The position numbers were made by a program, and so were the translations under genes. Below, piece by piece: positions 1 to 11,674 of a DNA stretch of 64,000 bases. The number at the start of each line of letters is the position of its first letter. Positions within the stretch are counted from its first letter, which is position 1. A model generated the notes under the pieces. That model did no database searches. It saw only the letters and a list, made by a program, of their open reading frames with translations, and was not told where the DNA came from. Origin of the DNA: Notolepis coatsorum (lineage: Eukaryota > Chordata > Actinopteri > Aulopiformes > Paralepididae); the NCBI GenBank assembly GCA_963971535.1, contig OZ020598.1, forward strand, positions 100,027,674 to 100,091,673, given 5' to 3'.

Positions 1-48
1 AATATTCCTGCACCAGAATGCAGGAAATTAAGTTTTTGTAACAAAATA

Positions 49-50
<2 letters not shown>

Positions 51-145
<95 letters not shown>

Positions 146-176
146 ATGACGGACAATTGCTTGCTGTGTGAGAGAG

Positions 177-208
<32 letters not shown>
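51..208. repeat. (TG)n followed by (AG)n microsatellite
   Basis: An uninterrupted TG run covers 51-134. It passes into AG at 135-145, and a second impure AG/GATA run lies at about 173-208. It is a compound dinucleotide microsatellite with no coding content. Confidence 0.97.
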
Positions 209-209
<1 letters not shown>

Positions 210-532
210 ATTAAGTACATTTGCTGAAATACAGTTCTTAGTTTTCTCACTTGCTATGTGAGAATGTTAGTTATTATGTTCTCAATGCCCCTTGCATTGT
301 ATGAGTTGTGTGGAAGCGTTTGCTAGTTCTAGTGCTATCCCTTTATACATTGTGGCTGTGTCTGACAAAAGTTAACAATAAATAATGGTATTAGGAATAC
401 ATTTGCCTCCTGTGTGAACTGTGCATAGCTGAATAGACTGTATTTTAACGCCGGTCATATGGCGGTACTTGGAGAGCCAGCTACGTTCTCAGGTGGTACT
501 TGGTGTAAAAAGTTTGAGAACCACTGGTCTAG

Positions 533-875
<343 letters not shown>

Positions 876-1260
876 TCCCCACCCTCCCCCGGTTCTTCCT
901 CTCAGAAAAGACTTCTCAAAAGAGATCAAAGGTAGAGTATCATCAAAGAGACACAGACAGAAACAAAACGTCCTCCATCATCACGTTATGCTTTCAGAAG
1001 CAGCTCGGAGCAAACCAACTCTCCATGTCAGACACCACACTGTACCACAGTTTGAAGTAATGATTTATGAATTGTATTACTTTTTTGTATTGATGTATTT
1101 CACTTTCCCAAAGCGTGGGAGCTAAAGCGCCGGACCACATGGAAGCAGCAGCAGCAGCATAATGGAGCGTGTCAGGAGATCACAGGCAGTGGACCCAGGA
1201 ACAGGCTGAGGTCGACGGGTTTGCCATAGTTGTGTCTATTCTGTTGGCTCCACACATTAC

Positions 1261-1456
1261 AACAGTAGTAATATGTTTCTGATGAGTTTCAATGAGCCTG
1301 GGTCACATGACAACAGTAGTAATATGTTTGTGATATGTTTCAATGAGCCTGGGTCACATGGCAACAGTAGTAATGAGTGTGTGATGAGTTTCAATGAGCC
1401 TGGGTCACATGACAACAGTAGTAATATGTTTGTGATGTGTTTTGCTGAGCTTGGTT
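1261..1456 (+). repeat. 51-bp tandem repeat, about 3.8 copies
   Basis: The unit begins AACAGTAGTAAT and recurs at 1261, 1312, 1363 and 1414, an exact 51-bp period. Each unit contains the core AATGAGCCTGGGTCACATG. Because the period is a multiple of three, a 61-residue open frame runs through it. I see no reason to call it a gene. Confidence 0.93.
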
Positions 1457-2011
1457 AAACAATCTGCCTCTAGTGGTAGTCTACAGGCATGACACTTTAT
1501 GAAGGAGGACATTCTTTACACTACAGCTTACACCCACATTACCAAGTGAATGTATGCTCTAGTGTAGGATATCTTATTTGAAGAAGAGAAGGACTGTCAG
1601 ACTCCAGTTGGTGTGTTTCAACAAAAGTGTATGGAATATTCACCAGGACAGAACTCAAGCCAACATCAAATCAGTTTCTGTCTGACTACAATGAGACCTA
1701 GTCCCCTTTTTATGCTTTGTGACACTCCTAGAAAAACAAACCCCAATGATATTTGACAATCATTCTCTTTGGTCTTTCCTAGGCAATTTCCTGGCTCCAA
1801 GAGGAGAAATGTATGGTGTATACAAATCAATACCTATTAACATAAAAGGCCTTAAGTTGACCCCTAAAGGCAGTGCCGTCTGGGAGAAATGCGAGGCCCT
1901 GGGCAAGATTTAAACGCGAGGCCCCCTAAAGGTAATTTGTGTGCATACAGTCAACGTATTCTAGCCCACAGGCCACAGCCAACACAGATAGCTAGCCCAC
2001 AGCCAACATAG

Positions 2012-2053
<42 letters not shown>

Positions 2054-2079
2054 CTACCTCTCGAATGACAACCTTGTTA

Positions 2080-2484
2080 GCTTTCTGCATCATAACGTTA
2101 GCTTTCTGCATCATAACGTTAGCTTTCTGCATCATAACGTTAGCCTTTTGTATCATAACGTTAGCTTTCTGCATCATAACGTTAGCTTTCTGTATCATAA
2201 CGTTAGCTTTCTGCATCATAACGTTAGCTTTCTACATCATAATGTTAGATTTCTGCATCATAAAGTTAGCCTTCTGTATCATAACGTTAGCTTTCTGTAT
2301 CATAACGTTAGCTTTCTCTATCATAACGTTAGCTTTCTGCATCATAACGTTAGCTTTCTGCATCATAATGTTAGCTTTCTGTATCATAACGTTAGCCTTC
2401 TGTATCATAACGTTAGCTTTCTGCATCATAACGTTAGCTTTCTGTATCATAACGTTAGCCTTCTGTATCATAACGTTAGCTTAT
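2080..2484 (+). repeat. 21-bp minisatellite, about 19 copies
   Basis: The unit is TTAGCTTTCTGCATCATAACG (21 bp, given once here), with variants GCCTTC, TGTATC and CTACATC. The 7-codon period keeps frames open on both strands (TLAFCII on the plus, MIQKANV or MMQKANV on the minus). No start, stop or codon constraint suggests translation. It lies wholly inside the hAT element at 1871-4210. Confidence 0.95.
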
Positions 2485-2707
2485 ACTCTGGACTGGATTG
2501 ATAGCAGGGCTAGTAGAGCCAGCTAGGCTACTGCAGGTCTTCCAGCTCTTGGCTAATTGCTAACAGAGCCAGCTAGGCTAGGCTACTGCTAACAAAGCGC
2601 AGGACAAATTCACAAAAGTTCCCAAAACAGGATAAGTAGTCCACTGTTTTTTAAAGCAGATTAGATACTACAGACCTTTACAACTGGTAGTACAATTGGG
2701 ATCATCC

Positions 2708-2965
2708 CTATGTTCCCCGGGTCCTATGTTCCCCGGGTTCTATGTTCCCCGCTTTGATTGATTAAAGATTGAACATTTTATACATTTTTATTATTTTATT
2801 AATTATTAATGTCCGCCTTGTTTCGAACGGTTAAGCTTAGGCCCTCTTTCGAACTGGTTAAGGTTAGAGTTTGGAATCAGGGCTGGTGGTCTAACATTTT
2901 CAATCAATCAATCAATCAAAGCGGGGAACATAGAACCCGGGGAACATAGGACCCGGGGAACATAG
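2708..2965. repeat. Foldback element with tandemly repeated arms
   Basis: The left arm (2708-2764) and right arm (2910-2965) are near-perfect inverted complements of about 56 bp, separated by a 145-bp loop. Each arm is built of three copies of a CTATGTTCCCC motif, spaced by GGGT, and ends in (ATTG)n. This is the architecture of a foldback or MITE-like element. I could not find a clean target duplication, so its superfamily is open. Confidence 0.85.
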
Positions 2966-3642
2966 ACATGCTCCCGTACAATTCCTTGTCAGACAGGAGG
3001 TTATAAAAATCCATTAAAATCCAACAAACATTTCAGGAGCTGTAATTTCACACAGATAGCCACGCTAGCTTCCTTCTCTCCTCAGCAAGCAGCTAGCAGT
3101 GTTAGCGCTTGGTTGGCTAGCAGAGCCACTTAGCCAGTTAGCTCAAACTAGCAACATTTTATTTCGGCGATTCCACACAGAAAACAGACAACACAGCGTT
3201 TTCACTTCCCTTTAGTTGACTGCGTCCTCCGATGTACAGCGTTGTGTATCTCCCTCCGTCTTGGCACCACCTCGACGTTGGTTCGATGTCCCACGCGGGT
3301 ACTTTTCTCTGCGTTCCATCCATCTTTTGGTGGCGCGCGTCCGGTCAATAATTTTCCAAATATCTAGCAGTTGATGAATTTGGGAGTCTGTTCCTAGTTT
3401 ATCTGCCACACCTTAGCACTCGATAACATAGCTAACGCTAGCTAGCTATGTTAGCTAACTACGTAGCTAGTAAAGTTAATTTCTTGTTCGCTGTCCCTGC
3501 CTAAGGCCTTTAGCTAAGCTACTAGCCGACATGGCTAGCCTGCTATCTGCTGACTCCCCGACTGAACGTTCTAACATGCACACTTTAACACGCTATTTGA
3601 AATGGTTGCGCGTTAGCGTGCTGCCAGCGCTGGCAGCTTTTT

Positions 3643-3859
3643 TTTTTTTTTAAACTTAATTTCTTAGCGTTTATCGCTTTTTCTGGTCAAGCATGACCGA
3701 CAGAAACAGGTTGAATGGGATGTAGAGTAGGGGAAGACACTCTGAGAAAATACGGCGGGTCCGGGAATCGAACTCGTGTACCCCAGATCCGTGACGAGCA
3801 CGGTTGTCCCCGACGCAGAAATAGCGCCGAGGTACGCGTTGAGCTACGGGAGCTCGCCT
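3643..3859 (-). mobile_element. tRNA-derived SINE, family 1 (antisense copy)
   Basis: A 15-bp duplication CGCTGGCAGCTTTTT flanks the element at 3628-3642 and 3860-3874. Read on the minus strand it begins with a tRNA-like head: an A-box-like segment near 3850 (GTAGCTCAACGCG type) and a B box at about 3770 (GAGTTCGATTCC type). It continues with a body ending in the segment complementary to the T-rich start. It matches the plus-strand copy at 37171-37403 over its whole length. It inserted into the hAT element at 1871-4210 and is therefore younger. Confidence 0.9.
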
Positions 3860-4674
3860 CGCTGGCAGCTTTTTATATGCGCGCAGATAGTTGGCGGTGA
3901 CGGACGCATGCTGCCTGTCGCACTTGCAGGTCGCAGCAGGCATAGTGAGGCAGCCGGTCTAATGTGAAATATATATAATAACTAAGCATGGATGGATGTA
4001 AGTCACATTAGACACCTGTAAGCAAAACTAGATTTCTGTCTGTGATGGAAAGTAATTGTTAAATAACATTATATTTATATTTATATAACATAAAAAAAAA
4101 AGATAATCAAATAAAAAAAAAATTCTTCTTCTTCTCTTCTCGCAAGGCCCTAGGGAAGCGCGAGGCCCCGTGCAATTGCACTGCTTGCACGCCCCCTAGC
4201 GGCGGCCCTGCCTAAAGGTTAAATAATGGTTAATCTAAGGTCACTACTTCCTCACCTAATGCCTAAACTAAAATACCTTGAAACACACAGAATATATAAA
4301 AATACACTACACTAGAAACACGACTGAAGCCTTTTGCATCATTCTAACAAGTAGCTAGAACATGAGATTGTGTGGAAGATAGGGTGCCCACCTGTCCCGC
4401 GATTCGCGGGACAGTCCCGATATTGGGACATTTGTCCCGTGTCCCGCTACAACAAAACAATGTCCCGCAATTCAAAGATAAAAAAATTAAAATAAAAATT
4501 ATAATTTTTTATTTTTTTTATAATTTCTTTTTATTTTTTATCTTTCAAAGATTATTATTTAAAAAATGTTTTAAATGTTGTTAATTTAATGCCCCGTTCC
4601 AATACCCTCTTATATTTAAAATAAAAAAATCGGACGACGTCACAAACCAATGCATTGCGCAGCCGAGCAATAGT

Positions 4675-4915
4675 ATCCAGCTGCAGGACCACAGCACCGA
4701 CACACTCAGGACCGCGACACTTTGCGGACCCACACTCTCCAGACCCTTGCTCCCATTGGCTGATTTGGGTCACGTGACCGTCCCACCCAATGGCTGAATT
4801 GGAGTGGGACGGTCACGTGACCCAAATCAGCCAATGGGAGTGAGGGTCTGGAGAGTGTGGGTCCGCAAAGTGTCGCGGTCCTGAGAGTGTCGGTGCTGTG
4901 GTCCTGCAGCTGGAT
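4675..4915. repeat. Near-perfect palindrome, 112-bp arms, 17-bp spacer
   Basis: The left arm 4675-4786 (starting ATCCAGCTGCAGG) is the reverse complement of 4804-4915 (ending CCTGCAGCTGGAT) with only a few mismatches. The spacer is 4787-4803. The arms contain CACGTGACC and the CCAAT-type motif CCCATTGGCTGATTTGG. The structure can extrude as a long hairpin and sits in the centre of a hAT element. Confidence 0.92.
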
Positions 4916-5197
4916 GCATCTCCAGCCGAGGCTGCCGAGCAGCTGACTGGAGTCTCGCGAGTCGCGCTGCCTGTCACCTGTCTGAGCGAGGCCGGGGCAG
5001 CTGTGTGTGTGACGTCAGTCACTCGAGTAGTCAGAAGAAAGACCGCCAATATTACTGATACAAGTTGTTTAGCTAGATAAGAAAAACAAGGACATGGAGG
5101 CAAAAAAAAGAGACTTTGCTCATATAACAGAGACTGGGACAAAAGTATTACGTGGCTGAGATCAGTTTCAGATGATTCCCAAACTGGAGGAGAGGGG

Positions 5198-5266
5198 GAC
5201 GTCACATATAGTTGTTCAGAGGAGCGCCTCTTCAGCAAGTCTGGCCCGGCTATTATTGAGAACTGA
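5198..5266 (+). pseudogene. hAT transposase C-terminal remnant
   Basis: The plus-strand frame 5198-5263 reads a stretch containing CSEERLFSKSGPAIIEN and then meets TGA at 5264-5266. This resembles the conserved hAT C-terminal dimerisation segment (S-E-R-x-F-S-x-x-G-x-I). It is the only recognisable piece of transposase in the element at 4380-5597. The fragment is short, so the call depends on this one motif and its position between hAT termini. Confidence 0.6.
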
Positions 5267-5502
5267 ATCAACTGAATATTATAATAACAGAATACACGGC
5301 GATACTCGCCGGGACACTGTCCAGAGGGAAGGGGGCAATAGAATCCGGAGGCTAATATCCCCAAAACCGGAGGTGAGTTTAATAAGATTAATAACAAAAT
5401 GAGCTATATATAGCCTACCGTCTGCGTCGAATATGATATAAAGGCATTTAAATAATAAATACATTTCTTTAATTTTAATTAGCAATAAAAAAAAATGAAA
5501 TA

Positions 5503-5524
5503 CCCCCCCCCCCCCCCCCCCCCC
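5503..5524 (+). repeat. Poly-C tract, 22 nt
   Basis: There are 22 consecutive cytosines near the right end of the hAT element. The minus strand could form G-quadruplex structures. Confidence 0.97.
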
Positions 5525-5639
5525 TACGTGTCCCGCATTGTCCCGCAAAAGCAGTGCTGCTGTCCTGCAACTGAACCATTTTGACCTGGTCACCCTAGTG
5601 GAAGACAGTGCAGTGTTTTGCACAGCTGCCCCACAGCAG

Positions 5640-7230
5640 GACTGTCTTGGGTTCTGACCCCAACAGAAGGCCTCTCTCTGTGCAGTTTGACTGTCTTGGG
5701 TTCTGACCCCAACAGAAGGCCTCTCTCTGTGCAGTTTGACTGTCTTGGGTTCTGACACCAACAGAAGGACTCTCTCTGTGTGCAGTTTGACTGTCTTGGG
5801 TTCTGACCCCAACAGAAGGCCTCTCTCTGTGCAGTTTGACTGTCTTGGGTTCTGACGCCAACAGAAGGCCTCTCTCTGTGTGCAGTTTGACTGTCTTGGG
5901 TTCTGACGCCAACAGAAGGCCTCTCTCTGTGTGCAGTTTGACTGTCTTGGGTTCTGACACCAACAGAAGGCCTCTCTCTGTGTGCAGTTTGACTGTCTTG
6001 AGTTCTGACCCCAACAGAAGGCCTCTCTCTGTGTGCAGTTTGACTGTCTTGGGTTCTGACACCAACAGAAGGCCTCTCTCTGTGCAGTTTGACTGTCTTG
6101 GGTTCTGACCCCAACAGAAGGACTCTCTCTGTGTGCAGTTTGACTGTCTTGGGTTCTGACACCAACAGAAGGCCTCTCTCTGTGTGCAGTTTGACTGTCT
6201 TGGGTTCTGACCCCAACAGAAGGCCTCTCTCTGTGCAGTTTGACTGTCTTGGGTTCTGACCCCAACAGAAGGCCTCTCTCTGTGTGCAGTTTGACTGTCT
6301 TGAGTTCTGACCCCAACAGAAGGCCTCTCTCTGTGCAGTTTGACTGTCTTGGGTTCTGACACCAACAGAAGGCCTCTCTCTGTGCAGTTTGACTGTCTTG
6401 GGTTCTGACCCCAACAGAAGGCCTCTCTCTGTGCAGTTTGACTGTCTTGGGTTCTGACACCAACAGAAGGCCTCTCTCTGTGCAGTTTGACTGTCTTGGG
6501 TTCTGACACCAACAGAAGGCCTCTCTCTGTGCAGTTTGACTGTCTTGGGTTCTGACGCCAACAGAAGGCCTCTCTCTGTGCAGTTTGACTGTCTTGGGTT
6601 CTGACCCCAACAGAAGGCCTCTCTCTGTGCAGTTTGACTGTCTTGGGTTCTGACACCAACAGAAGGCCTCTCTCTGTGCAGTTTGACTGTCTTGGGTTCT
6701 GACACCAACAGAAGGCCTCTCTCTGTGCAGTTTGACTGTCTTGGGTTCTGACGCCAACAGAAGGCCTCTCTCTGTGCAGTTTGACTGTCTTGGGTTCTGA
6801 CCCCAACAGAAGGCCTCTCTGTGTGCAGTTTGACTGTCTTGGATCCTGACCCCAACAGAAGGCCTCTCTCTGTGTGCAGTTTGACTGTCTTGGGTTCTGA
6901 CGCCAACAGAAGGCCTCTCTGTGTGCAGTTTGACTGTCTTGGATCCTGACCCCAACAGAAGGCCTCTCTCTGTGTGCAGTTTGACTGTCTTGGATCCTGA
7001 CCCCAACAGAAGGCCTCTCTCTGTGTGCAGTTTGACTGTCTTGGGTTCTGACCCCAACAGAAGGCCTCTCTCTGTGCAGTTTGACTGTCTTGGATCCTGA
7101 CCCCAACAGAAGGCCTCTCTGTGTGCAGTTTGACTGTCTTGGATCCTGACCCCAACAGAAGGCCTCTCTCTGTGTGCAGTTTGACTGTCTTGGGTTCTGA
7201 CGCCAACAGAAGGCCTCTCTGTGTGCAGTT
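5640..7230 (-). repeat. 49/51-bp minisatellite, about 32 copies
   Basis: The unit contains TGCAGTTTGACTGTCTTGG and CAACAGAAGGCCTCTCTCTG. Most units are 49 bp, and units with an extra GT before GCAG are 51 bp. Variable sites include CCCC/CACC/CGCC before CAACAG and a GGATCC variant in about five units near the right end. No minus-strand reading has stops, so three overlapping frames of 565-592 codons cover the array. The residues rotate through the same three peptides (SEPKTVKLHTERGLLLG, RPSVGVRTQDSQTA, REAFCWGQNPRQSNC). I read this as a stop-free repeat, not a gene. Confidence 0.95.
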
Positions 7231-7795
7231 TTCATGTTCTCTGCAAGTTTCCCTCTGCTTTCCTCCCACACCATGAAAGACATGCATGCTGTGTACGTAC
7301 TTCTGCCGTTGCCCTTGAACAAGGTACTGGCATTACAACCAGAGTTGGTCGCCGGGCGTGAGACTGTGGCTGCACCACTGCTCCTAAGTGGTTAGGATGA
7401 GTCAAATGCGGAATAGTGAGGAATAATCTCCCCACTGGGACAATAAAGTACGAGTTAACGTAGGTCCTGCACACAGAGAAGATTCAGTGCTTCTGGTCGT
7501 GCAGTTCTGCTGCGTTCTACGCATCACGCTGACTGGTGGTTTTCTCGTCTCCAGCCGCTGCTCTGTGATTTAGAACTGGCTAAAGAAGTTCTCATGTTCA
7601 TAGGGCAGCTTTAAATCTCTGTCGCTGACTTTTAAAACGTGGTGAACATTGGTGGTTAGTTAGTTTTTAAGGTTATTTTCAGATCTTCAGATTTATTATG
7701 TGTGTGTGTGGCCCGCCTGGTCTCCAACCAAGAATACACCTTTATGGTTCTAGATCTGCTTCAGGTTGATGTCCTGTGTCTGTCCCGAAGTGGAG
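7231..7795 (+). other. Single-copy spacer with a degenerate dispersed-repeat segment
   Basis: No gene is seen. About 7300-7455 resembles a dispersed fish repeat of LINE/SINE 3'-end type, with CCTTGAACAAGGTACTGGCA, CACTGCTCCTAAGTGGTTAGG and CCCACTGGGACAATAAAGT. The rest up to the next minisatellite is unremarkable. Confidence 0.45.
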
Positions 7796-8750
7796 GTCTT
7801 CTCAAGACCCCTACACTCTGCCTCCTCTTCTAGACCCCTACACTCTGTCTCCTCTTCTAGACCCCTACACTCTGTCTCCTCTTCTAGACCCCTACACTCT
7901 GTCTCCTCCTCTAGACCCCTACACTCAGTCTCCTCTTCTAGACCCCTACATTATGTATCCTCTTCTAGACCCCTACACTCTGCCTCCTCTTCTAGACCCA
8001 TACACTCTGTCTCCTCTTCTAGACCCCTACACTCTGTCTCCTCTTCTAGACCCCTACACTCTGTCTCCTCTTCTATACCCCTACACTCTGTATCCTCCTC
8101 TAGACCCCTACACTATGTCTCTTCTAGACCCCTACACTCTGTCTCCTCTTCTAGACCCATACACTCTGTCTCCTCTTCTAGACTCCTACACTCTGTCTCC
8201 TCTTCTAGACCCCTACACTCTGTCTCCTCTTCTAGACCCCTACACTCTGTCTCCTCTTCTAGACCCCTACACCATGTCTCCTCTTCTAGACCCCTACACT
8301 CTGCCTCCTCTTCTAGACCCCTACACTCTGTCTCCTCTTCTAGACCCCTACACTCTGTCTCCTCTTCTAGACCCCTACACTCTGCCTCCTCTTCTAGACC
8401 CCTACACTCTGTCTCCTCTTCTAGACCCCTACACTCTGTCTCCTCCTCTAGACCCCTACACTCTGCCTCCTCTTCTAGACCCCTACACTCTGTCTCTTCT
8501 AGACCCCTACACTCTGTCTCCTCTTCTAGACCCATACACTCTGTCTCCTCTTCTAGACTCCTACACTCTGTCTCCTCTTCTAGACCCCTACACTCTGTCT
8601 CCTCTTCTAGACCTCTACACTATGTCTCCTCTTCTAGACCCATACACTCAGTCTCCTCTAGACCCCTACACTCTGTCTCCTCTTCTAGACCCCTACACTC
8701 TGTCTCCTCTTCTAGACCCCTAAACTCGGTCTCTTCCAGACCCCTACACT

Positions 8751-9133
8751 ATAATCTTATATTTCACTAATAACAGTTAAAATCATTGGTAAACAAACGT
8801 AATGCTGACAATTTCAGGCTTAAGAGGTTAACCCTGTGAGGCCCAAATTAAAAAGACATTAGCAACTTCAGAGGCCAGAGGGTGGGACATATAAACACAT
8901 TTACTATCAAATAGCATTGTGAGGCTGAACAACAGGACCAATTGACTATACATGTGCTTAACATTTTTTAAATAAACATTTACAGACTTTATTTTTTTAA
9001 ATGGCTAAAAGTGATTTTGTAATTTTGCAACCGTGGGTACTTTTAACCCTGTGAGGCCCAAATAAAAAAGACATTAGCAACTTCAAAGGCCAGAGGGTGA
9101 GACCTATAAACACATGAAGGGTGCCGTGACTGT
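8751..9133 (+). repeat. Spacer A, copy 1 (383 bp)
   Basis: A non-minisatellite block interrupts the 27-bp array. It contains an internal direct repeat: TTAACCCTGTGAGGCCCAAA at about 8829 and again at about 9044, each followed by about 65 bp of similar sequence ending in ATAAACACAT. Copies of identical length are at 10927-11309 and 11675-12057. Its right end supplies an ATG (9114) that opens into the minisatellite frame. Its left end supplies the stop for the preceding block. Confidence 0.93.
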
Positions 9134-10926
9134 CTCCTCTTCTAGACCCCTACACTCTGTCTCCTCTTCTAGACCCCTACACTCTGTCTCTTCCAGACCC
9201 CTACACTCTGTCTCTTCCAGACCCCTACACTCTGTATCCTCTTCTAGACCCCTACACTCTGTCTCCTCTTCTAGACTCCTACACTCTGTCTCCTCTTCTA
9301 GACCCCTACACTCTGTCTCCTCCTTTAGACCCCTACACTCTGTCTCTTCCAGACCCCTACACTCTGTCTCCTCTTCTAGACCCCTACACTCTGTCTCCTC
9401 TTCTAGACTCCTACACTCTGTCTCCTCTTCTAGACCCCTACACTCTGTCTCCTCCTTTAGACCCCTACACTCTGTCTCCTCTAGACTCCTACATTCTGCC
9501 TCCTCTTCTAGACTCCTACACTCTGCCTCCTCCTCTAGACCCCTACACTCTGTCTCCTCCTCTAGACCCCTACACTATGTCTCTTCTAGACCCCTACACT
9601 CTGTCTCCTCTTCTAGACCCCTACACTCTGTCTCCTCTTTTAGACTCCTACACTCTGCCTCCTCTTCTAGACCTCTACACTCTGTCTCTTCTAGACCCCT
9701 ACACTCTGTCTCCTCTTCTAGACCCCTACACTCTGCCTCCTCTTCTAGACTCCTACACTCTGTCTCCTCTTCTAGACTCCTACACTCTGCCTCCTCTTCT
9801 AGACTCCTACACTCTGCCTCCTCCTTTAGACCCCTACACTCTGTCTCCTCTTCTAGACCCCTACACTCTGTCTCCTCCTCTAGACCCCTACACTCTGCCT
9901 CCTCTTCTAGACCCCTACACTCTGTCTCCTCTTCTAGACCCCTACACTATGTCTCCTCTTCTAGACCCCTACACTCTGCCTCCTCTTCTAGACCCCTACA
10001 CTCTGTCTCCTCTTCTAGACCCCTACACTCTGCCTCCTCTTCTAGACCCCTACACTCTGTCTCCTCCTCTAGACCCCTACACTCTGTCTCCTCTTCTAGA
10101 CCCCTACACTTTGTCTCCTCTTCTAGACTCCTACACTCTGTCTCCTCTTCTAGACCCCTACACTCTGTCTCCTCTTCTAGACCCCTACACTCTGTCTCCT
10201 CCTTTAGACCCCTACACTCTGTCTCTTCCAGACCCCTACACTCTGTCTCTTCCAGACCCCTACACTCTGTATCCTCTTCTAGACCCCTACACTCTGTCTC
10301 CTCTTCTAGACCCCTACACTCTGTCTCCTCTTCTAGACCCCCACACTCTGTCTCCTCCTTTAGACCCCTACACTCTGTCTCTTCCAGACCCCTACACTCT
10401 GTCTCCTCTTCTAGACCCCTACACTCTAGCTCCTCTTCTAGACCCCTACACTCTGTCTCCTCTTCTAGACTCCTACACTCTGTCTCCTCTTCTAGACCCC
10501 TACACTCTGTCTCCTCCTTTAGACCCCTGCACTCTGTCTCCTCTAGACTCCTACATTCTGCCTCCTCTTCTAGACTCCTACACTCTGCCTCCTCCTCTAG
10601 ACCCCTATACTCTGTCTCCTCCTCTAGACCCCTACACTATGTCTCTTCTAGACCCCTACACTCTGTCTCCTCTTCTAGACCCCTACACTCTGTCTCCTCT
10701 TCTAGACCCATACACTCTGTCTCCTCTTCTAGACTCCTACACTCTGTCTCCTCTTCTAGACCCCTACACTCTGTCTCCTCTTCTAGACCTCTACACTCTG
10801 TCTCCTCTTCTAGACCCATACACTCAGTCTCCTCTAGACCCCTACACTCTGTCTCCTCTTCTAGACCCCTACACTCTGTCTCCTCTTCTAGACCCCTAAA
10901 CTCGGTCTCTTCCAGACCCCTACACT

Positions 10927-11309
10927 ATAATCTTATATTTCACTAATAACAGTTAAAATCATTGGTAAACAAACGTAATGCTGACAATTTCAGGCTTAAG
11001 AGGTTAACCCTGTGAGGCCCAAATTAAAAAGACATTAGCAACTTCAGAGGCCAGAGGGTGGGACATATAAACACATTTACTATCAAATAGCATTGTGAGG
11101 CTGAACAACAGGACCAATTGACTATACATGTGCTTAACATTTTTTAAATAAACATTTACAGACTTTATTTTTTTAAATGGCTAAAAGTGATTTTGTAATT
11201 TTGCAACCGTGGGTACTTTTAACCCTGTGAGGCCCAAATAAAAAAGACATTAGCAACTTCAAAGGCCAGAGGGTGAGACCTATAAACACATGAAGGGTGC
11301 CGTGACTGT
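10927..11309 (+). repeat. Spacer A, copy 2 (383 bp)
   Basis: Equal in length and essentially identical by eye to 8751-9133, with the same internal direct repeat and the same junctions with the 27-bp units. The near identity points to recent amplification or gene conversion of a higher-order unit. Confidence 0.93.
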
Positions 11310-11674
11310 CTCCTCTTCTAGACCCCTACACTCTGTCTCCTCTTCTAGACCCCTACACTCTGTCTCCTCCTCTAGACCCCTACACTCTGCCTCCTCTTCT
11401 AGACCCCTACACTCTGTCTCTTCTAGACCCCTACACTCTGTCTCCTCTTCTAGACCCATACACTCTGTCTCCTCTTCTAGACTCCTACACTCTGTCTCCT
11501 CTTCTAGACCCCTACACTCTGGCTCCTCTTCTAGACCTCTACACTCTGTCTCCTCTTCTAGACCCATACACTCAGTCTCCTCTAGACCCCTACACTCTGT
11601 CTCCTCTTCTAGACCCCTACACTCTGTCTCCTCTTCTAGACCCCTAAACTCGGTCTCTTCCAGACCCCTACACT

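Larger units (their letters stand above)
1871..4210. mobile_element. Non-autonomous hAT-type element, copy 1 (CAGNGCCG termini)
   Basis: An exact 8-bp target duplication, CCTAAAGG, lies at 1863-1870 and 4211-4218. The ends are imperfect inverted repeats: CAGTGCCGTC on the left, and the complement CAGGGCCGCC on the right. An 8-bp duplication and CAG-type ends are hAT hallmarks. No transposase frame is visible, so it must have moved in trans. The interior is composite: a GA microsatellite (2014-2051), a 21-bp minisatellite (2080-2484), a foldback (2708-2965), GCTAGC-rich sequence (3060-3550) and a SINE (3643-3859). A second family member lies at 45654-47645 and shares both ends and the AGCTAAGCT...TAGCCGACAT segment. 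Confidence 0.9.
4380..5597. mobile_element. hAT-type element (TAGGGTG...CACCCTA termini)
   Basis: An exact 8-bp duplication GTGGAAGA lies at 4372-4379 and 5598-5605. The ends TAGGGTGCCCACC and GGTCACCCTA are imperfect inverted repeats. Inside are CCCGC-rich subterminal repeats at both ends (4393-4465 and 5528-5575), a 112-bp-arm palindrome (4675-4915), and a scrap of hAT transposase C-terminus (5198-5266). It is an internally deleted, non-autonomous copy of 1,218 bp. Confidence 0.9.

Noticed and set aside
2065-2526. 153-codon frame of TLAFCII repeats
   Set aside because: It translates a 21-bp minisatellite within a hAT element. The opposite strand is equally open.
5279-7322. Three minus-strand frames of 565-592 codons
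   Set aside because: They read through a 49/51-bp minisatellite in all three frames at once, with the same peptides rotated. They are stop-free repeat, not genes.
9114-10946. 610-codon plus-strand frame (SSRPLHSVS repeats)
   Set aside because: It is produced by a 27-bp unit. A second plus frame and a minus frame are also long and open over the same bases, and no domain is recognisable.
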